This document shows, piece by piece, positions 54,152 to 62,375 of a stretch of DNA of 64,000 bases. The notes under the pieces are model-generated. The model was given only the letters and a program-made list of their open reading frames with translations. It was not told the DNA's origin and did not search any database. Every line of letters starts with the position of its first letter. The first letter of the stretch is position 1. The stretch covers positions 1 through 64,000 of the forward strand of contig DATKMJ010000069.1 of the NCBI GenBank assembly GCA_035541935.1, in the 5' to 3' direction. Both the position numbers and the translations under genes were made by a program. The stretch comes from Candidatus Binatia bacterium. Its GTDB lineage: Bacteria > Vulcanimicrobiota > Vulcanimicrobiia > Vulcanimicrobiales > Vulcanimicrobiaceae.

Positions 54152-55321
54152 ATGAATCTGATGGAGTATCAGGGCAAGGAGCTCTTCAAGCGCTCCGGGA
54201 TCGAGGTGCCGCGCGGGCACCACGCGCGCACGCCCGACGAGGTTGCGGCGTTTCTCTCGGAGACGTCCGACGGCTGGGTCGTGAAGGCGCAAGTTCTGAT
54301 GGGCGGGCGCGGCAAGGCCGGCAAGATCAAGATGGCGACGGGCGCGTCGGAAGGGCGCAACGTGGCGCGCGAGATCATGGCGACGCCGATGCCGCCCAAT
54401 CGCCAGAATCCCGACGGCGAAACGATCAACTCTCTGCTCGTCGAAGAGCGGCTCGAGATCGCAAGAGAAGCCTACTGTGCGATCACGATCGATCGAACGG
54501 CGCGAAAGCCCGTCATCGTGGTCAGCCGATTCGGCGGAATGGATATCGAAGAGGTCGCCGAGCATCACCCCGAGTCGATCGCGAAATTTTACGTCGACGT
54601 CGCGATCGGATACTCGCCGTTCATCGGCCGCGAGCTCGCGTTCGCCGCGCAGCTCGATCCGGGATATCGGAAGCAGTTTCCGGCGATCGTCGGCGCGCTC
54701 TACGATCTCTTCTTCCGGTACGGCGCGCGCCTCGTCGAGATCAATCCGCTCGCGCTGACCGCGAACGGCCGCGTCGTCGCGTCGGACGCAAAGATCGAGC
54801 TCGATGACGACGCGCTCTTCCGCAATCCCGAGTTCGACGAGTGGCGCAAGGCGCTGCCGCTCGACGAGGACGAGCTGCTCGCGGCGAAGGCAGGCGTCGG
54901 GATTCGCAATTTTCGCCGTTTCGGCGGCGACGTCGGCACGATGGCAAACGGCGCCGGCCTCGCGATGGCGACGATGGACGCGGTGACGAACGCCGGCGGC
55001 GGCGTCGCCGATTTCCTCGACGTCGGCGGCGGCGCGAACGCGCAACGCGTACGCAACTGCTACGAGCTCGTCGTCAACAACACGGGCGCGAAGGCGTTCT
55101 TCATCAACATCTTCGGCGGAATCACGCGCGGCGACGAAGTCGCGCGCGGCATCGTCGAAGCGATGCGCGAGACGTCGTCGCGCAAGATTCCGCTCGTCAT
55201 TCGTCTGACCGGCACGAACGAAGAAGCGGGGCGGCGCATTTTGGCCGAGGCGGGGATGACCCCGGTCGAGACGATGGACGAAGGCGCGGCCGAGGCCGTG
55301 CGCATCGCGCGAGGAGCGTAG
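54152..55321 (+). CDS. sucC: succinyl-CoA synthetase beta subunit (ADP/GDP-forming)
   Basis: This 389-aa TCA-cycle enzyme subunit makes ATP or GTP from succinyl-CoA. The N-terminal ATP-grasp domain begins MNLMEYQGKELFKRSGIEVP, with VKAQVLMGGRGKAGKIKMA. EINPLALTANGRVVASDAKI is the metal and nucleotide region. The CoA-ligase domain carries GGGVADFLDVGGGANAQRV, FFINIFGGITRGDEVARGI and VIRLTGTNEEAGRRIL. Its start has no strong ribosome-binding site (the upstream sequence is CGGCCCGCT). sucD follows after 3 bp. Confidence 0.96.
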   Translation: MNLMEYQGKELFKRSGIEVPRGHHARTPDEVAAFLSETSDGWVVKAQVLMGGRGKAGKIKMATGASEGRNVAREIMATPMPPNRQNPDGETINSLLVEERLEIAREAYCAITIDRTARKPVIVVSRFGGMDIEEVAEHHPESIAKFYVDVAIGYSPFIGRELAFAAQLDPGYRKQFPAIVGALYDLFFRYGARLVEINPLALTANGRVVASDAKIELDDDALFRNPEFDEWRKALPLDEDELLAAKAGVGIRNFRRFGGDVGTMANGAGLAMATMDAVTNAGGGVADFLDVGGGANAQRVRNCYELVVNNTGAKAFFINIFGGITRGDEVARGIVEAMRETSSRKIPLVIRLTGTNEEAGRRILAEAGMTPVETMDEGAAEAVRIARGA

Positions 55322-55324
55322 ACG

Positions 55325-56203
55325 ATGGCGATCTTCTTGGACAAGAACAGCAAGGTCATCGTGCAGGGCATCACCGGCGCGGAAGGCTCCTACCACACCG
55401 AGCGGATGCATAAGTACGGCACGAACCTCGTCGGCGGCGTCACGCCGGGCAAGGGGGGACAGACGACGCCGCAAGGCCTGCCGGTCTTCGACACCGTGCG
55501 GGAAGCCGTCGAGGCGACCGGCGCGACGCACACGTGCATCTTCGTTCCGCCGCCCTTTGCCGCCGACGCGCTCTACGAGGCATACGATGCCGGCATCACG
55601 TTTGCGGTCTGCATCACCGAGGGCGTGCCGGTCAACGACACCCTCAAGGTCGTCGGGACGACCCCGGGCATGCGGATCATCGGCCCGAACTGCCCCGGCC
55701 TCGCCTCGCCGGGGAAGGCGCTCGTCGGCATCATGCCCGGGCACGTCTTCAAAGAGGGGGCAGTCGGGGTGGTCTCGCGGTCCGGGACCTTGACCTACGA
55801 GGTCGTCGACCTCCTGACCCGAGCCGGCCTCGGCCAGTCTACCTGCATCGGCATCGGGGGCGATCCGATCATCGGGACCACCTTCGTCGACTGCTTACGC
55901 GAGTTCAAGAACGACCCGGCCACCCAGGCGATCGTCCTCTGCGGCGAGATCGGCGGCTCGGACGAGGAGGACGCAGCCGCTTTCGTCGCCGAGCACATGC
56001 CGGAGACCCCGATCGTGGCCTTCATCGGGGGGCGAAACGCCCCCCCGGGCAAGTCCTTGGGCCATGCCGGAGCGATCATTTCGGGCAAATTCGGCACTCC
56101 CGAGTCCAAAATCGCCGCCTTCCGGGCGGCCGGGGTCCCGGTCGCCGACCGGCCCTCACAGATCCCCGGGATGGTCGCCGAGCGGCTCGCCGTTCGGGCC
56201 TAA
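55325..56203 (+). CDS. sucD: succinyl-CoA synthetase alpha subunit
   Basis: The 292-aa subunit binds CoA and carries the phosphohistidine. It shows [99 protein letters not shown] and [16 protein letters not shown]. The active His lies in [20 protein letters not shown], with [14 protein letters not shown] before it. It lies 3 bp after sucC in a two-gene operon whose end is followed by the structured region at 56227-56343. Confidence 0.96.
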   Translation: MAIFLDKNSKVIVQGITGAEGSYHTERMHKYGTNLVGGVTPGKGGQTTPQGLPVFDTVREAVEATGATHTCIFVPPPFAADALYEAYDAGITFAVCITEGVPVNDTLKVVGTTPGMRIIGPNCPGLASPGKALVGIMPGHVFKEGAVGVVSRSGTLTYEVVDLLTRAGLGQSTCIGIGGDPIIGTTFVDCLREFKNDPATQAIVLCGEIGGSDEEDAAAFVAEHMPETPIVAFIGGRNAPPGKSLGHAGAIISGKFGTPESKIAAFRAAGVPVADRPSQIPGMVAERLAVRA

Positions 56204-56226
56204 AACCCCCTCCGAGCGCCCGTCTC

Positions 56227-56343
56227 CCTTTAAGGCTACCTAAAGGAACCAACCCATTCCTGAGCAAATGCTCGGAGCCAGTGGGTCACTCTGTGAAGCT
56301 CCTGAGGCCATGCGGCTGCGAGCGGCAGGGCGGCTCGCCTTTT
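56227..56343 (+). promoter_or_regulatory. structured leader region upstream of the TonB-receptor-like gene, ending in a terminator-like hairpin
   Basis: Four stems follow one another between sucD and the receptor gene: CCTTTA/TAAAGG (56227-56232 with 56241-56246); GAGC/GCTC with AAAT loop (56262-56273); GGAGC/GCTCC (56274-56278 with 56298-56302) enclosing AGTG/CACT; and GCGAGC/GCTCGC (56318-56323 with 56333-56338) followed by CTTTTG. The last resembles an intrinsic terminator about 35 nt before the receptor start. It may simply end sucCD transcription or be an attenuator or riboswitch-like platform. I do not recognise a known riboswitch class. Confidence 0.45.
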
Positions 56344-56378
56344 GATAACTCAACTCATCGATAGAGGGTAAGAGAACA

Positions 56379-59300
56379 ATGCGTTCACATAAAACCCTCC
56401 GTCAAGCGGTCGTAGCCGCGACGTTACTCGTAGCGTTCCTGAGCCAGGGAACATGGGCACTGGCAGGCGTTACCGGTAACATCACGGGTATCGTCAAAGA
56501 CTCGAATGGAGCTCCGGTTGCCGGCGTCACGGTACAGGCAGTCGCACCTTCGGAGAGTCGGACCGCAACGACGGACGCGGGAGGTCATTTTGTCCTGCTC
56601 GCGCTCGCCCCAGACACGTATACGATCAACCTGAACAAGGACGGATACCAGAGTATCTCGTTCCCCGGCGTCGTGATCTTTGCCGACCAGACGCAAACGG
56701 TTTCGTATACGATGACGAAGGCGCTCAAGACAATCGCGCACGTCACCTCGGCGGCCGGCGCATCGCTGGTGAGATCCGGCGTCGGCAGCGACCTGTACAG
56801 CGTCAACTCCGCTCAGGCTTCGGCCGCAGCGGCGCTTGGCGGCGGCGGTAACCTCAACAACACGTACTCGGCGATGGCGTCGGTCCCCGGCGTCCAGACC
56901 TCGATGGGCGGCGTTGGCTGGGACTTCAACGCTGCGTACGTACGCGGTCAGAACTCGTATTACACCGGCTTTGAGTACGACGGTATTCCGATCAACCGGG
57001 CCTTCGACAACTACAATGCCGGAACCGAGTCGAGCCTCGGCACGCAAGAGCTGCAGGTCTACACCGGCGGCGGTCCGTCATCGGTCGCCACCTCGGGCAC
57101 GGCCGGTTTCATCAACCAGGTCATCAAGACCGGTACGTATCCGGGTTTCGCCACGGCGAATCTCGGAATCGCCACCCCGAACTACTACCATCAGGCGCAG
57201 TTCGAGATCGGCGGTTCGACGCCCGATCGTACGTTTAGTTACTACGTCGGCGTCCTTGGTTACAACCAGACGTATCGCTTCATCGACAACAGCAACGGAG
57301 CCGGCTACGGAACGCCCGGCGGCATCTTCTCCGGTAACCCGGACGGCTTTGCCATCGGTTACGGCTTCGGCAGCAACCAGGTCCTCAACGTCGGATACAC
57401 CTGCCTCTTCACGACCTGCCAGGGCGTGAAGCCGGTCTGTCCGCTCTACGGGGCCAAATCGTTTAGCTTCCCGGATCAGGGATGCTGGCAGTACTACAGC
57501 GGCACCTCGGGCGACCCGCTCATGGTCAGCGATCGCGAAGACGTGATCAACCTGCACATGGGCATCCCGAAGGCCAACGGACTGCGCGACGACGTGCAGT
57601 TCTTATGGAGCGGGTCGGCGCTCAATAACTACGGTTATAGCAGCCTCGACAACATGGGCCCGGGTAACAACCAGCTCATCTACTCGTTCTACGGCACGCA
57701 CTATCACGCGCCGATTTGCGGACCGGAACAGGTCGCACCGTGGGCGGGTTTGACCGTCAACGGCTGCAGCAGCCCGACGGGACCTGCCGGGCAGATCTAC
57801 TCGTACCTCCAGCCCGAGCAGTATTTCTTCCAGCACTTCTACGGACTGCCGCCGGGCCCGTACACCTGCCCCAGCGTCTATCTGGGAACGACCCCTTGCG
57901 GCCCGACGTACGTCGGATACTCCGACGCGGTAACGTACAACGTTCCGTTCGGCACCCCGATTGCGAAGAGCCCGACCTCATTCACCAAGCCGGGCGTCTA
58001 CATGGCGCCTGGAGCGCCGCCCCACGCGTTCAACGGGCCGCTGCCGCTTTACGATAACAGCATCGACGTCAACCAGAACGATGCCGGCATCACGAAGCTG
58101 CAGTACACGTACTCGCTGAGCCAATCGGCGTATCTGCGAATCTACGGCTACACGTTCTACTCGGACTGGTATCTGAACAGTCCGACGTTCGGCGCCAGCG
58201 GTGAAGAGCTTCCGACCTTCCCGACGGCGGCCGAGTACCAGCTGATCACGCACACCTCAGGCGGCGCGCTCAGCTTCCAGGACCAGCTCAACGACCAGAA
58301 CCTGCTCAGCCTCGACGGTAACTACACGACCGCCGGCGTGATCCGGTTCAACAACTCGACGGCCTACGGCGGCACGTCCCCGATCGGCTACATGTCGAAG
58401 ACCGGCAGCGGCTTCACATGCTACGGCTTCCAAGGGAACAATCCGTCGTCCGGTAAGTTCGGCTACGCGGTGCCTTGCCTCAGCAGCAGCTACTACGACG
58501 TCGCTGCAGGCCATACGCTCCATCCGACCTGGACCGGCAACTCGGTCGGCGGCCCCAGCGGCTTCGCCGCAGCGGGAACGCCTGCCGCGAATGCAGGCGC
58601 GACCTGGGATAGTCTCTGGAACGGAAACGCTAATGGTTCGTACAACTCGGTGCGGCCGCGCTTCGTCAACGCCGCTCTGCAAGACCAGTTCCGTCCCAAC
58701 GACAAGTTCCTCATCAACGCCTCGATCCGGTACGACAACTACACGTACGTTCTGCCGGACTCGCTGAGCGAGGATACTCAGTTCTACGCCAACATGACGG
58801 CGAATTACACGTGTATCTTGGCATCGACGAACCAAGTGCTGACGACGCCGCTGGCGCCGGGTCAGCCGCCGCCGGCGGCCGCCCAGTACGTCAACGGCGA
58901 CTGCGACAAGGCAGCGGTGGCGCTGCATCCCTCCGGTCCGAAGACCGGCTGGGTGCATCCCAACGGTACGGTGCAGGACGGCGTAGCGTCTCCGAACTTC
59001 TCGGCGACGTCGCCGGGGCAGTACTCGCTCGACTACTGGCAGCCGCGATTCTCGGCGACGTGGACGGAGAATCCGAATACGGTCTTCCGTATCTCGGCCG
59101 GCCGCTTCACGCAGCCTCCGATCTCGGCATCGGTCCAGTACCTGGCTCTCGCCGGCGACGACCGCTCGGTATGGAACAATACGATGAACCTCGGGTTCTT
59201 CTCACCGTTCCATCCGATTCCGGGAATCTCGTCGGGTCAGTACGACCTCTCGTGGGAGCAGCACTTCAAGGGAACGGATATGAGCCTCAAGCTCACGCCG

Positions 59301-60425
59301 TTCTATACGTGGGTCTCGAACTGGCAGCAGCAGACGTTCATCGGCTCCGGTTTCGTCACGCAAGTCCCGGTCGGCGTGAACCGTAACCAAGGCGTCGAGC
59401 TCCAGTTCAACAAGGGCGACTTCACCCGCAACGGACTCTCGGGTCTCTTCGCCTTCACGTATACCGACTCGAAGGTCATGTTCCAGAACGTCGGTCTGAG
59501 CACCGGCGGCATCGTTCCGAACACGACCATCGCGCTGAACCAAGCGATCCAGCAGTACAACCAGCTCACGAAGGCCGGCGGCGGAAGCCCCTGCTACCAG
59601 GCTGGTACGCCGGTTCCGTGCTCGACGCCCAACGGCAAGGTCGCCTCGGGCTACGACACGATCGCGAACCCGTACTACAACAGGCCGTCGCAGGGACTGC
59701 TCGACGAAGGCGGCTGGTACAATCCGTACACGACGGCGATCGCGCCGAACCTCAACGGTGCGGTCAACACGTACATCTCGCCGATTACCTCGTCGCTCAT
59801 CCTCAACTGGCGCCACGATAAGCTCGCGATCACTCCGAGCTTCGGGTTCCAGACGGGCGGCTACTACGGAAGCCCGCTCGACGTCGAGGGCCTCGACCCG
59901 CGTACGTGCCAGAGTAACTCGCAGACCACCGGCATCACGAAGGTCTCGCCGAAGACCAATCCGCAGCAGTGCAACTACCTGACCGCGCTCGCTCCGGGCC
60001 TTGGCTCCTTCAGCTACCTCTACGTGCCGGACCCGCAAACCGGAACGTTTGCCTTCGGGACCTATCAGCAGCCGAGCCAGATCGTCGGAAACCTCCAGGT
60101 CTCCTACGACCTCAGCTCGCGCATCAAGCTGACCGTCCTGGGCGCGAACCTCTTCCATGCCTGCTTCGGCGGTTCGCAGGAACCGTGGACCTCGGCGAAT
60201 CCGCCGAGTTACGCGATCTGCGGATACGCGCCTGCAGGCGGTTCGCTCAACAGCACGCTCTACCCGAGTAACTTCTACAACGGTACGGGCATCAACGACT
60301 TCGCCGCCAACAAGGCGCGAACGCCGTTCCAGCAGAGCTACCAACCGAGCGCGCTCAACAACGGCGCGATCGGTGCGGGTACGCAGCCGATCAACGTCTA
60401 CTTCAACGCTCAGGTGAAGATCTAA
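56379..60425 (+). CDS. TonB-dependent-receptor-like outer-membrane protein with N-terminal carboxypeptidase-regulatory domain
   Basis: The 1348-aa protein has a signal peptide (MRSHKTLRQAVVAATLLVAF, cleavage near ALAG). A CarboxypepD_reg-like domain covers about 33-115 (GNITGIVKDSNGAPVAGVTV; DAGGHFVLLALAPDTYTINL). A plug-like segment covers about 130-250 (SVPGVQTSMGGVGWDFNAAY; VRGQNSYYTGFEYDGIPINR). A long Tyr/Asn/Gly-rich beta-barrel ends in INVYFNAQVKI. The layout resembles SusC/Oar-type receptors for glycans, peptides or siderophores. No TonB box is clear. GAGGG lies 10 nt before the ATG, and a strong terminator follows. Confidence 0.85.
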   Translation: MRSHKTLRQAVVAATLLVAFLSQGTWALAGVTGNITGIVKDSNGAPVAGVTVQAVAPSESRTATTDAGGHFVLLALAPDTYTINLNKDGYQSISFPGVVIFADQTQTVSYTMTKALKTIAHVTSAAGASLVRSGVGSDLYSVNSAQASAAAALGGGGNLNNTYSAMASVPGVQTSMGGVGWDFNAAYVRGQNSYYTGFEYDGIPINRAFDNYNAGTESSLGTQELQVYTGGGPSSVATSGTAGFINQVIKTGTYPGFATANLGIATPNYYHQAQFEIGGSTPDRTFSYYVGVLGYNQTYRFIDNSNGAGYGTPGGIFSGNPDGFAIGYGFGSNQVLNVGYTCLFTTCQGVKPVCPLYGAKSFSFPDQGCWQYYSGTSGDPLMVSDREDVINLHMGIPKANGLRDDVQFLWSGSALNNYGYSSLDNMGPGNNQLIYSFYGTHYHAPICGPEQVAPWAGLTVNGCSSPTGPAGQIYSYLQPEQYFFQHFYGLPPGPYTCPSVYLGTTPCGPTYVGYSDAVTYNVPFGTPIAKSPTSFTKPGVYMAPGAPPHAFNGPLPLYDNSIDVNQNDAGITKLQYTYSLSQSAYLRIYGYTFYSDWYLNSPTFGASGEELPTFPTAAEYQLITHTSGGALSFQDQLNDQNLLSLDGNYTTAGVIRFNNSTAYGGTSPIGYMSKTGSGFTCYGFQGNNPSSGKFGYAVPCLSSSYYDVAAGHTLHPTWTGNSVGGPSGFAAAGTPAANAGATWDSLWNGNANGSYNSVRPRFVNAALQDQFRPNDKFLINASIRYDNYTYVLPDSLSEDTQFYANMTANYTCILASTNQVLTTPLAPGQPPPAAAQYVNGDCDKAAVALHPSGPKTGWVHPNGTVQDGVASPNFSATSPGQYSLDYWQPRFSATWTENPNTVFRISAGRFTQPPISASVQYLALAGDDRSVWNNTMNLGFFSPFHPIPGISSGQYDLSWEQHFKGTDMSLKLTPFYTWVSNWQQQTFIGSGFVTQVPVGVNRNQGVELQFNKGDFTRNGLSGLFAFTYTDSKVMFQNVGLSTGGIVPNTTIALNQAIQQYNQLTKAGGGSPCYQAGTPVPCSTPNGKVASGYDTIANPYYNRPSQGLLDEGGWYNPYTTAIAPNLNGAVNTYISPITSSLILNWRHDKLAITPSFGFQTGGYYGSPLDVEGLDPRTCQSNSQTTGITKVSPKTNPQQCNYLTALAPGLGSFSYLYVPDPQTGTFAFGTYQQPSQIVGNLQVSYDLSSRIKLTVLGANLFHACFGGSQEPWTSANPPSYAICGYAPAGGSLNSTLYPSNFYNGTGINDFAANKARTPFQQSYQPSALNNGAIGAGTQPINVYFNAQVKI

Positions 60426-60462
60426 CGATCTCGGCCTTAGCGCCAACGTAGAAACAAGGCAA

Positions 60463-60486
60463 AGCGGGACCCTTCGGGGTCCCGCT
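60463..60486 (+). terminator. intrinsic terminator of the receptor gene
   Basis: A perfect 10-bp stem AGCGGGACCC / GGGTCCCGCT with a TTCG tetraloop is followed by TCTGCTT, 38 nt after the receptor stop codon. Confidence 0.9.
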
Positions 60487-60537
60487 TCTGCTTGTGCGGC
60501 AGGCGTCGGAAACGTGCGCGAGAAGAGTTTCGGCATT

Positions 60538-61380
60538 ATGCGCAGACTCGTTCTGCTCGCGGCATGCGCCGTAGCCGGCGCCGGTCTCCTGCCCCACGCG
60601 GCCCGATCGGACGCGACCGCCTCGGCGGCCGGCACGCCGCCTCCGCAGATCTACCGTCTCGTCACGACGGCGCTCTGCGCTCGCTTGCACGAGCGCGTCG
60701 CTCCCGCCGTCGCGATGATACTCCAGAACGACCAGAAGATCGCCAAGAGCCCGCCGCTTTTCAAGCGGTATCAACGGGGCACGCTGACGGCCCTCGACTC
60801 CACCAACCCGCAATACGGCAGCGCCGCGCCGCAGAACGGCGACTCGATGTACAACACCTCTCCCGAGACGAGCATGGCGCTGCAGCAGATGTCGTATCTC
60901 GTGATTCCGATCGCGCGCAATCTCATCGCCGCGCAGACCCTGCTCGACAGCGTCAAGCTGATCGAGCCGACCGGAAACGCCGAGGACGATGCGACGATCC
61001 AGCGGATGAAGGCGCAGTTGCTCGAGACGATCGCCTATCAGAGCGCAACCCTCGACCTCATCAACGGCTTCGTTCAGACGCAGCAGATGGGCGAGCTGCA
61101 GCACGTCGGCGAGGAGTACATCGGCGAGATCCAGGGCGGCGACATGACCACGCCGGTCGTCAAGAACACCCCCAACCCGTGGCAGGATCCCAACGCTCCG
61201 GGGCTTCCGCCCAACCCGTACGTGCTCGACCCCGCGCAGATTCCGGGCCTGGCGCTCGGGTACAATCCGCTCTCGAAAGTGATGGACGGCCTGCAATGGC
61301 TCATGACGGAGACGCAGAAGCGCGAGGACGTCGCGAGCAAGACGATTTCCGCGGTTGTAACCGCATGCAACGCCAAGTGA
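60538..61380 (+). CDS. secreted protein of unknown function
   Basis: The start chosen is ATG 60538 (MRRLVLLAACAVAGAGLLPH), giving 280 aa with a Sec signal peptide; GTG 60514 would add 8 residues. The mature protein is mostly helical, with PQIYRLVTTALCARLHERVA, an ALQQMSYLVIPIARNLIAAQ segment, a Pro-rich loop (NPWQDPNAPGLPPNPYVLDP) and a final helix ending TACNAK. Two Cys (one mid-N-terminal, one near the C-terminus) could form a disulfide. It lies between a receptor and another secreted protein. No known domain recognised. Confidence 0.7.
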   Translation: MRRLVLLAACAVAGAGLLPHAARSDATASAAGTPPPQIYRLVTTALCARLHERVAPAVAMILQNDQKIAKSPPLFKRYQRGTLTALDSTNPQYGSAAPQNGDSMYNTSPETSMALQQMSYLVIPIARNLIAAQTLLDSVKLIEPTGNAEDDATIQRMKAQLLETIAYQSATLDLINGFVQTQQMGELQHVGEEYIGEIQGGDMTTPVVKNTPNPWQDPNAPGLPPNPYVLDPAQIPGLALGYNPLSKVMDGLQWLMTETQKREDVASKTISAVVTACNAK

Positions 61381-61403
61381 TTTCCGCATCGGGGAGATTA
61401 GCG

Positions 61404-62159
61404 ATGGTTTACTTCAAAAGAAGCATCGCCGTTATCGTAGCTTCCTTCTCGCTCACGACGATTGCCGTGCGAGCCGACACGTCGCTCGGCACGCTCACGT
61501 ACAATTTCACGTATAGCGTCAACCAAAACACGACGACGCGCGATTCGTCCACGAACGTCGAGGGCGCGAACGCTCAGGGCCTCTCCGGCGAGCAATCGAA
61601 CGGGATGAGCCACTACGGCGGAAACCTCAACGACAAGGGAACGATGACCGTCCAGGTGATCAAGCAGCAGCCCGACGGAGCGCTGGTCGTGATGATCAGC
61701 GAGCAGGGGCAGGACGTGCGGCGGGCGCCGCCGGCCGAATGCGTCGTCTACGGCAACACGCACGTGATCTGCGACCCGAACAAGACGGTCTACACGGAAG
61801 AGTACACGCTGCTGCGCTTTCTCGGGGGAAACTTCGTCGATCCGAGCCAGCTCGACGCGCGCAAGCACTGGCAGATCGTCCAGGACAGCAACGGGCTCAA
61901 CATCAAGGCCGACTACACGATCGACAGCAACAATAACGGCAAGATGCAGATTAGCGAGACCCGCAGCCTGCGCCAGCCCGGCGGCGGCAGCTTGACGACC
62001 GACATCCAGACGAAGATCGGCTACGATTATCCGCGAGCGGTCCCGACCTCTGTGGACGAGTACGTGACGCAGCGCCACGACAACGGCGTGAGCGGAACGT
62101 CGACGACGATCTACCAGACGACGCTGGACTTGATCTCCGACACGATGGCGAAAACATAG
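61404..62159 (+). CDS. secreted protein of unknown function (beta-rich)
   Basis: The 251-aa protein starts at ATG 61404 with GGGGAG 7 nt upstream. A Sec signal (MVYFKRSIAVIVASFSLTTI) ends near VRADT. The mature part has alternating polar strands (TLTYNFTYSVNQNTTTRDSS; TMTVQVIKQQPDGALVVMIS; ADYTIDSNNNGKMQISETRS) and two Cys in AECVVYGNTHVICDPNK that may pair. It lies 23 bp after the preceding secreted protein gene and is probably cotranscribed. It may be periplasmic or surface exposed. Function unknown. Confidence 0.7.
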   Translation: MVYFKRSIAVIVASFSLTTIAVRADTSLGTLTYNFTYSVNQNTTTRDSSTNVEGANAQGLSGEQSNGMSHYGGNLNDKGTMTVQVIKQQPDGALVVMISEQGQDVRRAPPAECVVYGNTHVICDPNKTVYTEEYTLLRFLGGNFVDPSQLDARKHWQIVQDSNGLNIKADYTIDSNNNGKMQISETRSLRQPGGGSLTTDIQTKIGYDYPRAVPTSVDEYVTQRHDNGVSGTSTTIYQTTLDLISDTMAKT

Positions 62160-62365
62160 CGAAATCCGGCTATCGGTGCGAGGATTGTGAGGTCGAGATC
62201 TTTCCGACGACGACCCGCAGCGAGTTGACGTGGCTGCGCGATCGAATGCACGTCGTGCGTGAGGTCGCGCGCCATAGCGACGGCTTGGATTCTTGGATGA
62301 TGGAAGGCCTCTCGTTTCTCGACGAGCACGAGGGCCACGGGATCGTCGTCGTAGCGCGTCGCTGA
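62156..62365 (+). CDS. small C-x2-C protein without a canonical start codon
   Basis: In frame from 62156 the plus strand reads MAKSGYRCEDCEVEIFPTTT if ATA 62156 initiates, then RSELTWLRDRMHVVREVARH and finally DEHEGHGIVVVARR, 69 aa. The codon content, a C-x2-C pair (CEDC) and the ordered helix-forming composition look coding. Yet no ATG, GTG or TTG precedes the Cys pair. The ATA overlaps the preceding stop as ATAG. ATG 62241 or TTG 62214 would cut off the Cys motif. It may be a gene with an unusual start or a 5'-truncated remnant. It ends inside a terminator-like hairpin. Confidence 0.4.
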   Translation: MAKSGYRCEDCEVEIFPTTTRSELTWLRDRMHVVREVARHSDGLDSWMMEGLSFLDEHEGHGIVVVARR

Positions 62366-62373
62366 AGCGACGC
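62356..62373. terminator. hairpin between convergent genes
   Basis: GCGTCGC (62356-62362) and GCGACGC (62367-62373) form a 7-bp stem around TGAA, which includes the stop codon of the small plus-strand frame. TTCTAG follows on the plus strand, so it is a modest terminator. The convergent phosphoesterase gene stops 3 bp further on. Confidence 0.5.
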
Positions 62374-62375
62374 TT

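Noticed and set aside
53978-55744. Long minus-strand open frame opposite sucC and sucD
   Set aside because: Its sequence is Arg/Asp/His-rich antisense of sucC/sucD, which have full family motifs. Only the short segment past sucC (below 54150) may mean something, and it is treated as a remnant.
56250-56343. c-di-GMP (GEMM) or cobalamin riboswitch in the receptor leader
   Set aside because: AGCAAATGC and GCCAGTG fragments resemble pieces of those motifs, but the defining GACGCAAAGCC or B12-box sequence is missing.
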